Assembly (NCBI RefSeq): GCF_009660225.1
Contig: NZ_CP045920.1
Location: 2,616,079 to 2,680,078 of the forward strand
Direction: 5' to 3'
Source of the DNA: Pseudactinotalea sp. HY158
Lineage (GTDB): Bacteria; Actinomycetota; Actinomycetes; Actinomycetales; Beutenbergiaceae
DNA: 64,000 nt
The notes under the pieces are model-generated. The model saw nothing but the letters and a program-made list of their open reading frames with translations. It was not told the origin of the DNA and searched no databases. Shown in pieces: positions 41,820-50,900 of the stretch. A program made the translations under genes and the position numbers. The stretch's first letter is position 1. Every line of letters begins with the position of its first letter.

Positions 41820-44557
41820 AGATCGTCTACTTCGTCACCACGATCGATGCGGGCGCGGGAACCGAGCGCGCAATCATCGACCAGGCTAACCCCTTCGCTC
41901 GGGACGGAGACGCTGTCGAACTACTGAGCATTTACCGGGAAACCGGATCCCCGACCTTCTCGGTTCACGGCGACATCAACGTGCGATACATCATGGACGC
42001 TCCGTTGCAAAGTCCCGGAACCGGAGCGACACTCTCGCAGCGACTCCGCGAGGCGGACGCGCCGTCGCGCCTCATCCCAATCGAGTGGGACGATCAATTC
42101 TGCGCCAGTTCGGACGTGCTCGTCCAGGACGTTCTCCGCTCGCTTGAGTGCGACGTGCTCGTGACCACGACACCGGCCCTCGCCTACCTGGCGACCAGGT
42201 TCGCGCCTGAGCATGTGGTGGTGGTTGGGCAGGAGCACCGCGCCACCGGAGCACGAAGCCGCGCCTCGTTCGAACCACTGTCCATAGCAGCGCCACAACT
42301 CGACTGCCTCGTCTCCTTGACCCAACGCTCGACGTCCTGGCTCGAAGACCGACTCGGCGACCGCGCCCCGCACCTCGAGACCGTTCCCAATGCTATTCCC
42401 GCTAGCTTCTATCCACAGTCGAACCTGAGTTCGGACACTATTCTAGGAGCCGGCCGCCTCGTTCGAAGCAAAGGGTTCGGAGACCTGATCGAGGCGTTTG
42501 CACGAGTGGCCGACGACCATCCAACGTGGCGACTGCGCATCCACGGCGATGGACCCGATATGGCGCGACTGCGTGGCATCGCACGGCGAGTAAATCTAGA
42601 GTCGCGTATCGATATCACGCCAAGCGTGCCGGACCTGCAGACCGAGTGGGCCAAGGCGTCCATCTTTGCAATGGCGTTCCGAGGAGTCGAGGGGCTTCCG
42701 CTCGTCGCGCTGGAGGCAATGGCGGCTGGGCTACCGCTCGTCGCCTACGACTGCGAGACCGGGCCCGCCGAGATCATCGACGACGAAGTGAATGGATTCC
42801 TCATCCCATGGGGTGAGGTGGATGCGCTCGCCGCAGCGCTGACACAGCTTATGGGAGACTCGCTGCTGCGCGCCCGGCTAGCGGAAGGGTCACGCAACGT
42901 CTCCGACCGGTTCTCCGCTGCAAACATCCACCACAGGTGGCGTACGTTGTACGCCGACTTACTCGACCAAGCCAGAGCCACACCAGGGCGGATCGCACGC
43001 ACAGCAGGCACAGCCGTAGCGAGTACGACCGTCCACTCGGAGTCGCCCCCGACATCGGTCGATGATCGTGCCTCCTTCAGCATCGTTCCTGAAGTCATGC
43101 CAGTCCACCGCCTGCGGACACCACAACTCGCCGACCGCAACCTCGGCCGAACCGTCGAAATGTTCGACACCGCGCAAATTCCCTATTTCTGGATACCCGG
43201 ATATGACGCAAGCCGGCACTGCATCGCCATGCCGGAATCGGTGCGCCGCGATGTCGTCGAAATCATCCAGAACTCCGCTGACCCGTCACTTGAGGTCTAC
43301 GGCCTTCGCGGAAACTCGCGTTTGACCGTGGAGCCGTGGCGCCCCGGCGCGGGCCAGCTACTGCCGATCCTCTTCCACACAGCGTCTGTTCTGCGGCTCT
43401 CCTTCACCGTGACCGACTCAACGGGCACACTTCGGGAAGGGCCCGCTGGCTGCGACATCGAGTTCTGGCCCGAGGATGAAGCCGGGGATCTCGTGCCGCC
43501 GCGCAATAACCGAATCGCAGATCGCGTCGCCGCGTCGGAATTGACGCGGCTTGAGGCCGTGACGATCGACTCCCGCCGCGTTCCGACTTTGCCGTTGGCG
43601 ACACGTCACCTCTGGTCTTCGGTCCAGTTCCCTATCGATGTCGTGTACACATGGGTAGATGACACTGATCTTGCATGGCAGCAACGCCGAAACACGTTGC
43701 GAGACAGCGACAACGCCGGACTGCATCATGAGGCGACAAGCGCCGCCCGCTTCCGCAATCGCGATGAGCTACGTTATTCGCTCCGCTCGCTCGAGGAATA
43801 CGCCCCGTGGGTCCGCAATGTCTACCTCGTCACGGCAGGCCAACGGCCAGCTTGGCTGCGGTCCGACTCGGACCGCTTGACCGTCGTGGATCATGAGGAG
43901 ATCTTCCCGGATCCATCCGTGCTGCCAACCTTCAATTCACACGCGATCGAGGCGAACCTCCACCGTATCGAAGGGTTGAGCGAGCATTACCTCTACCTGA
44001 ACGACGACACCCTCCTGGCACGTGCCAACCCTCCCGAACTCTACTTCACAGGGAGCGGGCTGACTCGGTTCTTCACATCACCGGTCAAAATCAACGGCGA
44101 GCGCCTCAATCCGCCGCCCCACATCGCAGCCGGATTGAACACGCGACGGATCCTCGAGACCGATTTCGGAATGACGGTCACCCAGGGCATGCTGCACACT
44201 CCGCACGCACAGCGACTCTCCATGCTCAAGGAGATTGAGGAACGGTATGCCACCCAGTGGAAGCGTACTAGTGCACAGCGCTTCCGGGGGCCGGACGACC
44301 TGGCAATCCCCTCGTCTCTCTCCCACTATTATGGGTACGCGACTGGAAGGAGCGTTCCTGGCTCGATCAGGTACACGTACGTACCACTGGGCAGCGAACA
44401 CCTCGGGCGCTCGCTGACGAATGCCCTGCGGCACCAGCATCACATTGTGACCCTGGGAGAGCCCGCAATCCCGATTCCCGACCCCGAAGCTGTTGACTTC
44501 GCAGTAGACAATTTCTTGGAGGATTTGCTACCCATCCCGAGTTCCTTCGAGCTCTAA
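41816..44557 (+). CDS. GT4 glycosyltransferase fused to a Stealth sugar-phosphate transferase
   Basis: This is a 913-aa two-enzyme fusion. Residues 1 to about 385 are a GT4 (GT-B fold) glycosyltransferase: YFVTTIDAGAGTERAI at the start, GAGRLVRSKGFGDLIEAF at the second Rossmann domain and the donor-site E-x7-E-type motif EGLPLVALEAMAAGLPLVAYD. Residues about 520-913 are a Stealth domain with IDVVYTWVDDTDLAW, RDELRYSLRSLEEYAPWVRN and FNSHAIEANLHRIEGLSEH. The linker (about 390-450) is Thr/Ser/Pro-rich. The Stealth half closely resembles the separate Stealth protein at 39013. A fusion would let one protein add a sugar and then a sugar-phosphate to the same acceptor. Codon choice looks less GC-extreme than in neighbouring regions. 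Confidence 0.88.
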   Translation: MKIVYFVTTIDAGAGTERAIIDQANPFARDGDAVELLSIYRETGSPTFSVHGDINVRYIMDAPLQSPGTGATLSQRLREADAPSRLIPIEWDDQFCASSDVLVQDVLRSLECDVLVTTTPALAYLATRFAPEHVVVVGQEHRATGARSRASFEPLSIAAPQLDCLVSLTQRSTSWLEDRLGDRAPHLETVPNAIPASFYPQSNLSSDTILGAGRLVRSKGFGDLIEAFARVADDHPTWRLRIHGDGPDMARLRGIARRVNLESRIDITPSVPDLQTEWAKASIFAMAFRGVEGLPLVALEAMAAGLPLVAYDCETGPAEIIDDEVNGFLIPWGEVDALAAALTQLMGDSLLRARLAEGSRNVSDRFSAANIHHRWRTLYADLLDQARATPGRIARTAGTAVASTTVHSESPPTSVDDRASFSIVPEVMPVHRLRTPQLADRNLGRTVEMFDTAQIPYFWIPGYDASRHCIAMPESVRRDVVEIIQNSADPSLEVYGLRGNSRLTVEPWRPGAGQLLPILFHTASVLRLSFTVTDSTGTLREGPAGCDIEFWPEDEAGDLVPPRNNRIADRVAASELTRLEAVTIDSRRVPTLPLATRHLWSSVQFPIDVVYTWVDDTDLAWQQRRNTLRDSDNAGLHHEATSAARFRNRDELRYSLRSLEEYAPWVRNVYLVTAGQRPAWLRSDSDRLTVVDHEEIFPDPSVLPTFNSHAIEANLHRIEGLSEHYLYLNDDTLLARANPPELYFTGSGLTRFFTSPVKINGERLNPPPHIAAGLNTRRILETDFGMTVTQGMLHTPHAQRLSMLKEIEERYATQWKRTSAQRFRGPDDLAIPSSLSHYYGYATGRSVPGSIRYTYVPLGSEHLGRSLTNALRHQHHIVTLGEPAIPIPDPEAVDFAVDNFLEDLLPIPSSFEL

Positions 44558-44574
44558 CCCATATCGGAACAACC

Positions 44575-45984
44575 ATGGCCCCGTATTCATATATGGCAGC
44601 CCGCCGACTGCTGGCGAAGATCAAGCGGGGCGCCCCCTGGCACCGGCTAGGCCCGGAAGCACCGACACGCATTCATAAGAATCGCGCCGCGAATCTAATC
44701 GACCTACACGCGGCGCGCGCGGCTCTGAAACAAGCTGCCCTGTCGGCGACGAGCGGCCTCCCTGCCGAATTGGCGCCCCTTGAGGACCGCCGCCCCCTGA
44801 ACATCACGACGAGCAGCCCCGCCCAGGTACTCCACGAACTAAAAAAGATCCGTTTACTACGAGAATCGATTCACGAGACCGTGTCGGGCGAGACGGCCAC
44901 TCTCACCCCAGCGCCATATCATTTCGGCCCACACACCCATGAACCCGGACTGAGGGTCCTTATTCGGGAGGTGGCGAATCGTGATATTCGCGCCTTCGAT
45001 CCAGGCAGGCACCAATGGCCCGTCTCGAACGTCGATGGCCCAATCGACGTCGTCTATACCTGGGTTGATGGATCCGATGATGAGTGGCGTAGACGCCGGG
45101 ACGCCACGCTCGCGCGCATTACTGCCATGCACGGTAGTCGGAGATGGCACACGAACGCCACAGACTCCTCCCGATTCATCGACTCCGATGAACTCCGCTA
45201 CTCGCTTCGGTCGGTCTTCACGTTTGCCAATTGGGTCAACCACATCTACATCGTCACCGACCGGCAAGTACCGCAGTGGCTCGATCTCTCCCATCCGAAG
45301 ATCTCCATCGTCGATCATAGTGAAATTCTTCCAAGACTAACATTTAATTCACATGCGATCGAGTCGGCGCTACACCGCATTCCCGATATCGCCGAAAGAT
45401 ATCTGTACCTAAATGATGACGTCTTCTTCGGACGACTAGCGTACCCGAGCGACTTCTTCCACCCAACGGGCCTCGCGAAGTTCTTCCCATCCGATCTACC
45501 AGTCTATCCAGGGCCACCATCCATTGAGGATCCGCCGATCATGGCCGCCGCCAAGAACGGACGAGACCTCATCGCGCGGCGATTCGGCCTGACGGTCACC
45601 TCCAAGATTCGGCACACGGTGCATCCCCAACTCCGCGACGTCGTGGAGCAAATGGAACGGGAGAGCCCGCGCGAGTTCGAACTCACGAGGAGTTCCCCGT
45701 TCCGCGCACCGACCGATATCTCCGTAGCTTCATCACTACATCACTGGTATGCCTCTGCCCTCGGCAGAGCAGTGGCAGACGAGCCGAATTACCTCTACCT
45801 GGACATCAGCAAACCGAAGTCGTGGCAGGACTTGGATGGCCTCGCAGCGCTGCGCCGTTACGACACGTTCTGCCTCAATCAAGAGGAGTCGGGCCCCTAC
45901 AGCGTCCTGGCCCGGAGAGAACTCGCCAAGTTCCTGCCGAAGTATTTCCCGCTGCCCGCGCCCTGGGAACGCGACAACACGTAG
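44575..45984 (+). CDS. Stealth-family sugar-phosphate transferase
   Basis: This is the third Stealth protein of the locus, 469 aa. It has a basic N-terminal region, CR1 IDVVYTWVDGSDDEWRRRRD at about residue 156, CR2 SDELRYSLRSVFTFANWVNH plus IYIVTDRQVPQWL, CR3 FNSHAIESALHRIPDIAERYLYLNDDVFFG and a CR4 end (FCLNQEES). CR2 diverges from the other two copies (FTFANW for EQYAPW), so it probably uses a different acceptor or donor. It follows the GT4-Stealth fusion by 17 bases. The DNA is visibly more AT-rich, with runs such as ctaaaaaagatc-type codons that are rare elsewhere in the window, hinting at transfer. Confidence 0.9.
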   Translation: MAPYSYMAARRLLAKIKRGAPWHRLGPEAPTRIHKNRAANLIDLHAARAALKQAALSATSGLPAELAPLEDRRPLNITTSSPAQVLHELKKIRLLRESIHETVSGETATLTPAPYHFGPHTHEPGLRVLIREVANRDIRAFDPGRHQWPVSNVDGPIDVVYTWVDGSDDEWRRRRDATLARITAMHGSRRWHTNATDSSRFIDSDELRYSLRSVFTFANWVNHIYIVTDRQVPQWLDLSHPKISIVDHSEILPRLTFNSHAIESALHRIPDIAERYLYLNDDVFFGRLAYPSDFFHPTGLAKFFPSDLPVYPGPPSIEDPPIMAAAKNGRDLIARRFGLTVTSKIRHTVHPQLRDVVEQMERESPREFELTRSSPFRAPTDISVASSLHHWYASALGRAVADEPNYLYLDISKPKSWQDLDGLAALRRYDTFCLNQEESGPYSVLARRELAKFLPKYFPLPAPWERDNT

Positions 45985-45987
45985 AGG

Positions 45988-46695
45988 CTACTGTCGTACA
46001 ACCAAGTTCTCGGAGTCGATGAAGCGACCCACGGGAGATGCGAGCGTCTCGATCACCTGGGCGACGTGACCAGGCTGCATGATCGTCCCCGGGTCCTCGT
46101 CCGGCGCCAGTACCCGGCGTAGCGCCGTCGCCGTCCGGCCCGGAGAGATGCACACGACTCGGGTGCCGTAGATCGCGAGCTCCTCACGCATCACCTGGCT
46201 CATGTTGATCACGGCGGCCTTCGATGCCGAGTAGGTCAACCACCCGGAGCGGCCCGTGATGCCGGCCGTCGAGGCGACGTTAACGATGAGATCGAACTGG
46301 TTCCCCAGGTGCAGCAGGTCCTGCACGAGGGTGAACGGCCCGTAGAGATTGACCGCCATCGTCCGCTCGAAGTCAGCGAAGTCCACCTGCTGGAGGGGCA
46401 CCGGATTCGTGTAGCCCGCGTTGTTGACGAGCGTGTGTATGGTGCCGACCTCTCGATAGGCGTCGGAGATGGCCTGCTGCAGCGCGGCGCGGTTGCCGAC
46501 GTCCACACGGTAGGCAACGATCCTCTTGCCATGGGGGTTGGCCGACTCCAGCTCGGCCACCGCCGCAGTGAAGTCGTCCGATTCCCGTGCGAACATGACG
46601 ACGGTCGTGGTCTCCCCCGGCGCCTGTACGAGGCGCCGCACGGTCTCCAGGCCGATGCCGCGAGACGCCCCCGTCACGAGTGCAGTCTTATTCAT
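45988..46695 (-). CDS. SDR-family oxidoreductase paired with a TarI-like enzyme (likely ribulose-5-phosphate reductase)
   Basis: This is a short-chain dehydrogenase/reductase of 235 aa with TGASRGIGLETV (cofactor), NNAG, the catalytic Ser in VNVASTAGITG and the YSASKAAVI (YxxxK) pair. It overlaps the IspD/TarI-type cytidylyltransferase by 8 bases. In several bacteria such a pair, sometimes fused, makes CDP-ribitol: the SDR reduces ribulose-5-P to ribitol-5-P and the partner attaches CMP. That role fits the teichoic-acid-like setting. It converges with the Stealth gene with only 3 bases between the stops. Confidence 0.85.
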   Translation of the reverse strand: MNKTALVTGASRGIGLETVRRLVQAPGETTTVVMFARESDDFTAAVAELESANPHGKRIVAYRVDVGNRAALQQAISDAYREVGTIHTLVNNAGYTNPVPLQQVDFADFERTMAVNLYGPFTLVQDLLHLGNQFDLIVNVASTAGITGRSGWLTYSASKAAVINMSQVMREELAIYGTRVVCISPGRTATALRRVLAPDEDPGTIMQPGHVAQVIETLASPVGRFIDSENLVVRQ

Positions 46696-47374
46696 CCTCG
46701 GCCTCCTCGCTCTGCAGCAGGTAGGTGGCGAGCCGCACGTCGATGGGTGTGGTCACCTTGAAGTTGCGGTCTGTTCCGTCGATGAAGTGCACGGGGTGGC
46801 CGGCGACCGCCACGAGGGTCGCGTCCTCCGTGAAGACCTCGTCGCGCTCGGAGGCGAAGGTGTGCGCGCTCGCGAGGTGGGTCTTGTTGAACTTCTGCGG
46901 CAGCTGCACGTTCCGCAGTCGGTCGCGTTCGAGTGAACCCGTGACCTCGTGTGTCGCCGGGTCGACGGGCGCGACGGTGAAGGGGATCGGCAGCATGAGC
47001 GAGACGTTCTCGTACTCGCTTGCGATCAGCCGCTCGAAGTCCTCCTCGCTGACCAGCGGGCGCGCGGCCTCGTGCACGATCACGTGGTCGTTCTCGCAGT
47101 GGGGAAGCATCACCGCGACGGACGCATGTCTCGTGTCCCCCGCCTCGACGAGGGTCACCGGCGTACGGATCGCATACGCCTCGAGGATCTCCTCGACCGC
47201 CTCCTTCCAGCCCGGCGGGTAGTTGAGGACGATCTGCGTCACCCCCTCGATCCTGTCGACCGCTACGAGTGAGTACACGAGGATCGGGATCCCCCGCACC
47301 TTGAGCAATTGCTTCGGCTGGCCGGCACCCACCCGTGCACCGATGCCGCCGTTGAGCAGTAGAAGGGAGTACAC
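46688..47374 (-). CDS. IspD/TarI-family cytidylyltransferase (likely ribitol-5-phosphate cytidylyltransferase)
   Basis: This enzyme joins CMP from CTP to a polyol phosphate. The nucleotide loop (LNGGIGARVGAGQPKQLL) departs from the AAGxGxR of IspD in the way TarI proteins do. HEAARPLVSEEDFERLI and the late FIDGTDRNFKVTTPIDVRLA complete the family pattern. An ATG at 47410 opens the frame, but a GTG at 47374 lies six bases behind GGAGGAG and begins directly at the first strand, so I prefer it (228 aa). Wall-polymer context and the partner SDR argue for CDP-ribitol synthesis rather than isoprenoid IspD. Confidence 0.85.
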   Translation of the reverse strand: MYSLLLLNGGIGARVGAGQPKQLLKVRGIPILVYSLVAVDRIEGVTQIVLNYPPGWKEAVEEILEAYAIRTPVTLVEAGDTRHASVAVMLPHCENDHVIVHEAARPLVSEEDFERLIASEYENVSLMLPIPFTVAPVDPATHEVTGSLERDRLRNVQLPQKFNKTHLASAHTFASERDEVFTEDATLVAVAGHPVHFIDGTDRNFKVTTPIDVRLATYLLQSEEAEDE

Positions 47375-47440
47375 CCGTTGCTCCTCCAAGTCGAGATGAT
47401 GTTCCGCCATGCTAGCCGTGCAAGCGCAGTCGTCGGCTCG

Positions 47441-48967
47441 CTACACCTGCGACTCGCCGTCGATGTCCAGCAAGTGGCGCCAGCGCGCGACGACCGTTGC
47501 ATGGCCGAACTGGTCCGCCATTCGTTCCCGTCCGCTCGTGCCCATGACGGCCGCGCGCTCCGGATCTGACAGCACCTCGATCAGGCGCTTCGTCAGCTGC
47601 TTCGGCTTGTTGTCGGGCACGAGGCGGCCGTCGACGCCATCACGGATCTGATCGCTCGGTCCATAGTTGATGTCGTAGGCGACCACGGGTGTTCCCGCGG
47701 CAAGCGACTCGCCGATCGCGAGGCCGAACGACTCGACCTCCGAGGTGGAGACCGTCACTTGGCAGCGCGACATCGCGGCACTCACATCGCTGATCTGGCC
47801 GTGGAATGTGACGTAATCATCGAGGGAAAGCTCCCTCGTCAGGTTCTCGAGTGCCGCCCGCTCGGGACCTCGCCCGTAGACGTGCAGGTTCGCGGCCGGG
47901 ATCGCCTTGCGGATGGCAGGAATGATTCGGATGAGCTGATCGATCCGCTTGCCCGGGTGCAGCCGGGAGAAGACGCCGATCCTGCCCTCGGCCTTCTCCG
48001 CTCCCTCGACCGTGGGCGCGGTGCGGATCCGATTCGGCACGACGTGGACGTTGTGTGCATCCGGATAGCGACGGCGCAGGTCGGCAGCCTGGGCCTCGGT
48101 TGCGACGACGACTGCGGGCATCTCCGCGAACCTCTTGAAGGTGTCCGCGTAGTCATCGCGGATATCGGCGCCGAACCGGAACGGCGGCTTGAAGTGATTC
48201 TCGTGCCACACGAACACGCGATCGGCGAGCCCGGGCTTCACATCGATCACCTTGCGAGCCGCGCCCGAGGAGTGGGCCACGAGCGTCGGACGTCCCGCAG
48301 CCCCCTTCATCAGCCCTTCGAGCCAGTCCACGTGCCAGGGCACATTGTGCGCGAACCGGCGGCTCTTTCCTACCTCGCGTGAGTTGACGTACAGGCCCGC
48401 GTGAGCGCCACTGTTCGGGTTGATCCAGCGGGCGAGGTAGCAGAAGCCGTCGGCGGTGTAGTACCGCTCCTGGTTCACCTTCCCGGTGACCAGGTCGTAG
48501 TGATACTCGAGCCCACAGAAGCCCGCGGAGTTGTACTCGCGGCGCACCACGGCACGCCGGGCCTGGAAATAGGTCGTCTGCACGGGCGCACCGCCACCGT
48601 CCCAGCGGCGGAACTTGATGTACTCGCCGTGTCGGTCGAAGTATCGAATGAACCGATCCTTCTCGAACAGATCGTCCTGCTCGATCAGTCCGTCCACCTC
48701 GTCGTCCTCGGCCATCGACCAGTTCGCCTCCCCGGGCACGGAGTTCTGCTCCATGAGGTCGAGGTAGATGTTGCGCACCCTCACGCCGTCCGGAATCTGA
48801 CTCGAAGCGCGCCGCGACGCGATGGAGGACTCGAAACGTCCGTCGTAGTTGAACGTGAGCACGGTCGGCGCGAGCCCGAGCCGTAGGAACATCTCGGCCT
48901 GAGCGAAGACGGCCGTGGTACGACCGCCGACGCCCAGTTGGTGAGGTGCCAGGAAGATCTCGCGCAT
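47441..48967 (-). CDS. GT4 glycosyltransferase of the TagE/TarM type
   Basis: This is a 508-aa GT-B glycosyltransferase resembling poly(glycerol- or ribitol-phosphate) alpha-glycosyltransferases that decorate teichoic acid. The N-terminus (FLAPHQLGVGGRTTAVFAQAEMF) begins the fold. A long insertion (about 85-200) with EYHYDLVTGKVNQERYY resembles the beta-sheet oligomerisation part of TarM. The donor domain has GRIGVFSRLHPGKRIDQLI and the ESFGLAIGESLAAGTPVVAYD motif. The ATG at 48967 is used. It heads the leftward GT4, TarI, SDR group. Confidence 0.88.
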   Translation of the reverse strand: MREIFLAPHQLGVGGRTTAVFAQAEMFLRLGLAPTVLTFNYDGRFESSIASRRASSQIPDGVRVRNIYLDLMEQNSVPGEANWSMAEDDEVDGLIEQDDLFEKDRFIRYFDRHGEYIKFRRWDGGGAPVQTTYFQARRAVVRREYNSAGFCGLEYHYDLVTGKVNQERYYTADGFCYLARWINPNSGAHAGLYVNSREVGKSRRFAHNVPWHVDWLEGLMKGAAGRPTLVAHSSGAARKVIDVKPGLADRVFVWHENHFKPPFRFGADIRDDYADTFKRFAEMPAVVVATEAQAADLRRRYPDAHNVHVVPNRIRTAPTVEGAEKAEGRIGVFSRLHPGKRIDQLIRIIPAIRKAIPAANLHVYGRGPERAALENLTRELSLDDYVTFHGQISDVSAAMSRCQVTVSTSEVESFGLAIGESLAAGTPVVAYDINYGPSDQIRDGVDGRLVPDNKPKQLTKRLIEVLSDPERAAVMGTSGRERMADQFGHATVVARWRHLLDIDGESQV

Positions 48968-49118
48968 GCTGGCAACGTAACAACCCCGGGAGACGTGCGG
49001 TAGATGCGAAGGTGTAGTTCTCGCGTGAGCAACGTGACGAATCCAACGCCCCTGTGAACGGGCTGAGGTGCGCCTGGGTGCAAGCTGGGCATACGTTGCC
49101 CTCGGTGTTGACTCTCGA

Positions 49119-50582
49119 CTACCGGGCGCCCCGCGTCCGCCGGGAGGCGATGATCGCGGACCGGTCGAGGCCGAAGGTCTGGCGCGTGAGGAAGCCGCCG
49201 ATGGTGGTCCCGGCGGCGAGCCCGAGGCCGACCGCGATGGCGGAGACGAGGGCGGGCATGGCCGCGGAGATGCCGTACTCGGAATCCATGATCGAGTAGA
49301 GGGCGCGGTAGACGGCCAGGCCGGGGATGAGGCCGATGATCCCGGCCATGGTCATGGCCGACTCCGGCACCTTGAGCCAGCGGTACACCAGGTACCCGAG
49401 CACCCCGGCGACGACGCCCGCGAGACCGGGCACGACACCGGGCTGGTCGGTCAGGGGAAGCAGCACGTAGTAGACGGCGAACACGAGGCCGGCGACTGCG
49501 GCCATGAGGGGGACGACGCGCAGGTGCACATACGAGGTGAGCGCGAAGCCGACCCCGATGAGCGCGGCGCCGACCACGCCGGCGACGAGTCCGCCGTCCG
49601 GCCCGAGGGTGGTGCCCACCCGCATCGGCACTCCCAGCCGGATCGCGACACCGATCGTCACCGAGATCCCCACGGCCAGACCGAGGGTGAGCATCACCAC
49701 TTCCATCCCCCGGGCCGTAGCCGTGACGTAGTAGCCGTCGATGGCATCGCGTGCCGCCGCGGTGAGCCCGATACCTGACAGCAGCATGATGATCCCGGAG
49801 ATCACGATGACCGTCGGGCGGTTCGCCCCGGGCAGCTCGATGCCCATCGACCGCAGCCAGTACATCCCCACGGCGGCCCAGGTCGTGATCATGGCGGCGG
49901 CGATCTGCCCGAAGAACGCGGCGATGCCCCACTTGGCCATCCTGCGGGTGAGGAGGTCCACGGCGATCGCCGCGACCGCGGCCACGATCACGAGCACGAA
50001 GCTCGCGTCGTACATGACCACGACGCCGCCGGCGAGGGTCGCCTTGCCCGCCGTGACAAGCCAGCGCCGGTACGGATGGGGCTGGGTGAGGATCGCGCCG
50101 AGGCGCTCACGGGCCTCGTCGACGTGCATGAGCTCGTCGCCCGCGGTGATCTCGTCGATGAGCCGGTACACGGCCTGGAGCCGCGCATAGTCGGTGGTGC
50201 GGACCTTGACCACCCGCATGACCGAGATCGGATCCTCGTTCAGGCCCCGGTGCACGCTGATGGTGACCGAGGTGAACGTGATGTCGACGTGCGTGCCGTT
50301 CAGTCCGTATCCGGCGCTCATGCGCAGCACGGTCGCCACGACGTCCGCGGCCGAGGCGCCCGTGGCCAGCATCGCCTCGCCTGCCCGCAGGCACAGGTCG
50401 ATGACGGCGCGGGCGTGGCGCTGGCTCACCGCGTCGTCGCTGCCGGCGATCGCGATCTTCTGGGTCGGCTCGCGGATCCCGCGTACGGCCTGACCGGCCA
50501 TGAGCACGAGGGAGCGTCGTGGCTTCCACTGATAGTCACGCCACGTGTGACGCGCGGGGGTGGTCTCGATCTCGTCCGTCAC
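49119..50582 (-). CDS. thrE: Threonine/serine exporter ThrE
   Basis: This is an inner-membrane exporter of threonine and serine, described first in Corynebacterium. The 487-aa protein joins a hydrophilic N-terminal domain (about 50-160: DLCLRAGEAMLATGASAADVV, THVDITFTSVTISVHR), typical of DUF1212/ThrE, to about ten membrane helices (from about 175). The fused form, with ThrE_1 and ThrE_2 parts in one chain, is the usual actinobacterial version. A GTG at 50582 is the start. It stands alone, tail to tail with nothing and separated from the ribosomal genes by a terminator hairpin. Confidence 0.92.
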   Translation of the reverse strand: MTDEIETTPARHTWRDYQWKPRRSLVLMAGQAVRGIREPTQKIAIAGSDDAVSQRHARAVIDLCLRAGEAMLATGASAADVVATVLRMSAGYGLNGTHVDITFTSVTISVHRGLNEDPISVMRVVKVRTTDYARLQAVYRLIDEITAGDELMHVDEARERLGAILTQPHPYRRWLVTAGKATLAGGVVVMYDASFVLVIVAAVAAIAVDLLTRRMAKWGIAAFFGQIAAAMITTWAAVGMYWLRSMGIELPGANRPTVIVISGIIMLLSGIGLTAAARDAIDGYYVTATARGMEVVMLTLGLAVGISVTIGVAIRLGVPMRVGTTLGPDGGLVAGVVGAALIGVGFALTSYVHLRVVPLMAAVAGLVFAVYYVLLPLTDQPGVVPGLAGVVAGVLGYLVYRWLKVPESAMTMAGIIGLIPGLAVYRALYSIMDSEYGISAAMPALVSAIAVGLGLAAGTTIGGFLTRQTFGLDRSAIIASRRTRGAR

Positions 50583-50609
50583 GCTTCTACTCTAGGTCCG
50601 CAGAAAGAA

Positions 50610-50638
50610 CGAAGGGCCGCCCACCGGGCAGCCCTTCG
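50610..50638 (-). terminator. Rho-independent terminator of the L31-L32 operon
   Basis: CGAAGGGC (50610-50617) pairs with GCCCTTCG (50631-50638), followed on the minus strand by TTCTTTCT. It lies 32 bases past the L32 stop and just before the ThrE start. Confidence 0.85.
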
Positions 50639-50669
50639 ATGCATCATCGGCGCTCAGGCGCCGCACTTG

Positions 50670-50840
50670 TCAGTCCTCGACGTCGACCAGGCCGCGCTCG
50701 ACGCCACGGGCCAGGCGCCGAGGCACCTTGACCTCGCGGCCACCGGAGCGGACTGGGACCAGGTCAACGACCTCTGCCTTCCACTGCGAACGACGCGAGC
50801 GGGTGTTGCTGCGCGACATCTTGCGCTTGGGAACTGCCAT
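50670..50840 (-). CDS. rpmF: 50S ribosomal protein L32
   Basis: This 56-aa protein starts [20 protein letters not shown], unmistakably L32. It lacks the four zinc-binding cysteines found in zinc-form L32 proteins and ends [10 protein letters not shown], as in the cysteine-free actinobacterial type. The ATG at 50840 has GGAGGCAAGGCC-like sequence upstream. It follows L31 type B by 60 bases in one operon and ends before the terminator. Both proteins being zinc-independent suggests a zinc-sparing pair. Confidence 0.96.
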   Translation of the reverse strand: MAVPKRKMSRSNTRSRRSQWKAEVVDLVPVRSGGREVKVPRRLARGVERGLVDVED

Positions 50841-50900
50841 GGCCTTGCCTCCTCTTCTACGACGGTTACGCGCGCCGGGGAGCCCGGCGCAAACTCAGGT

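Noticed and set aside
46688-47374. Housekeeping IspD (isoprenoid pathway)
   Set aside because: The altered nucleotide loop, the overlapping SDR gene and the wall-polymer setting favour a TarI-like enzyme; no ispF lies nearby.
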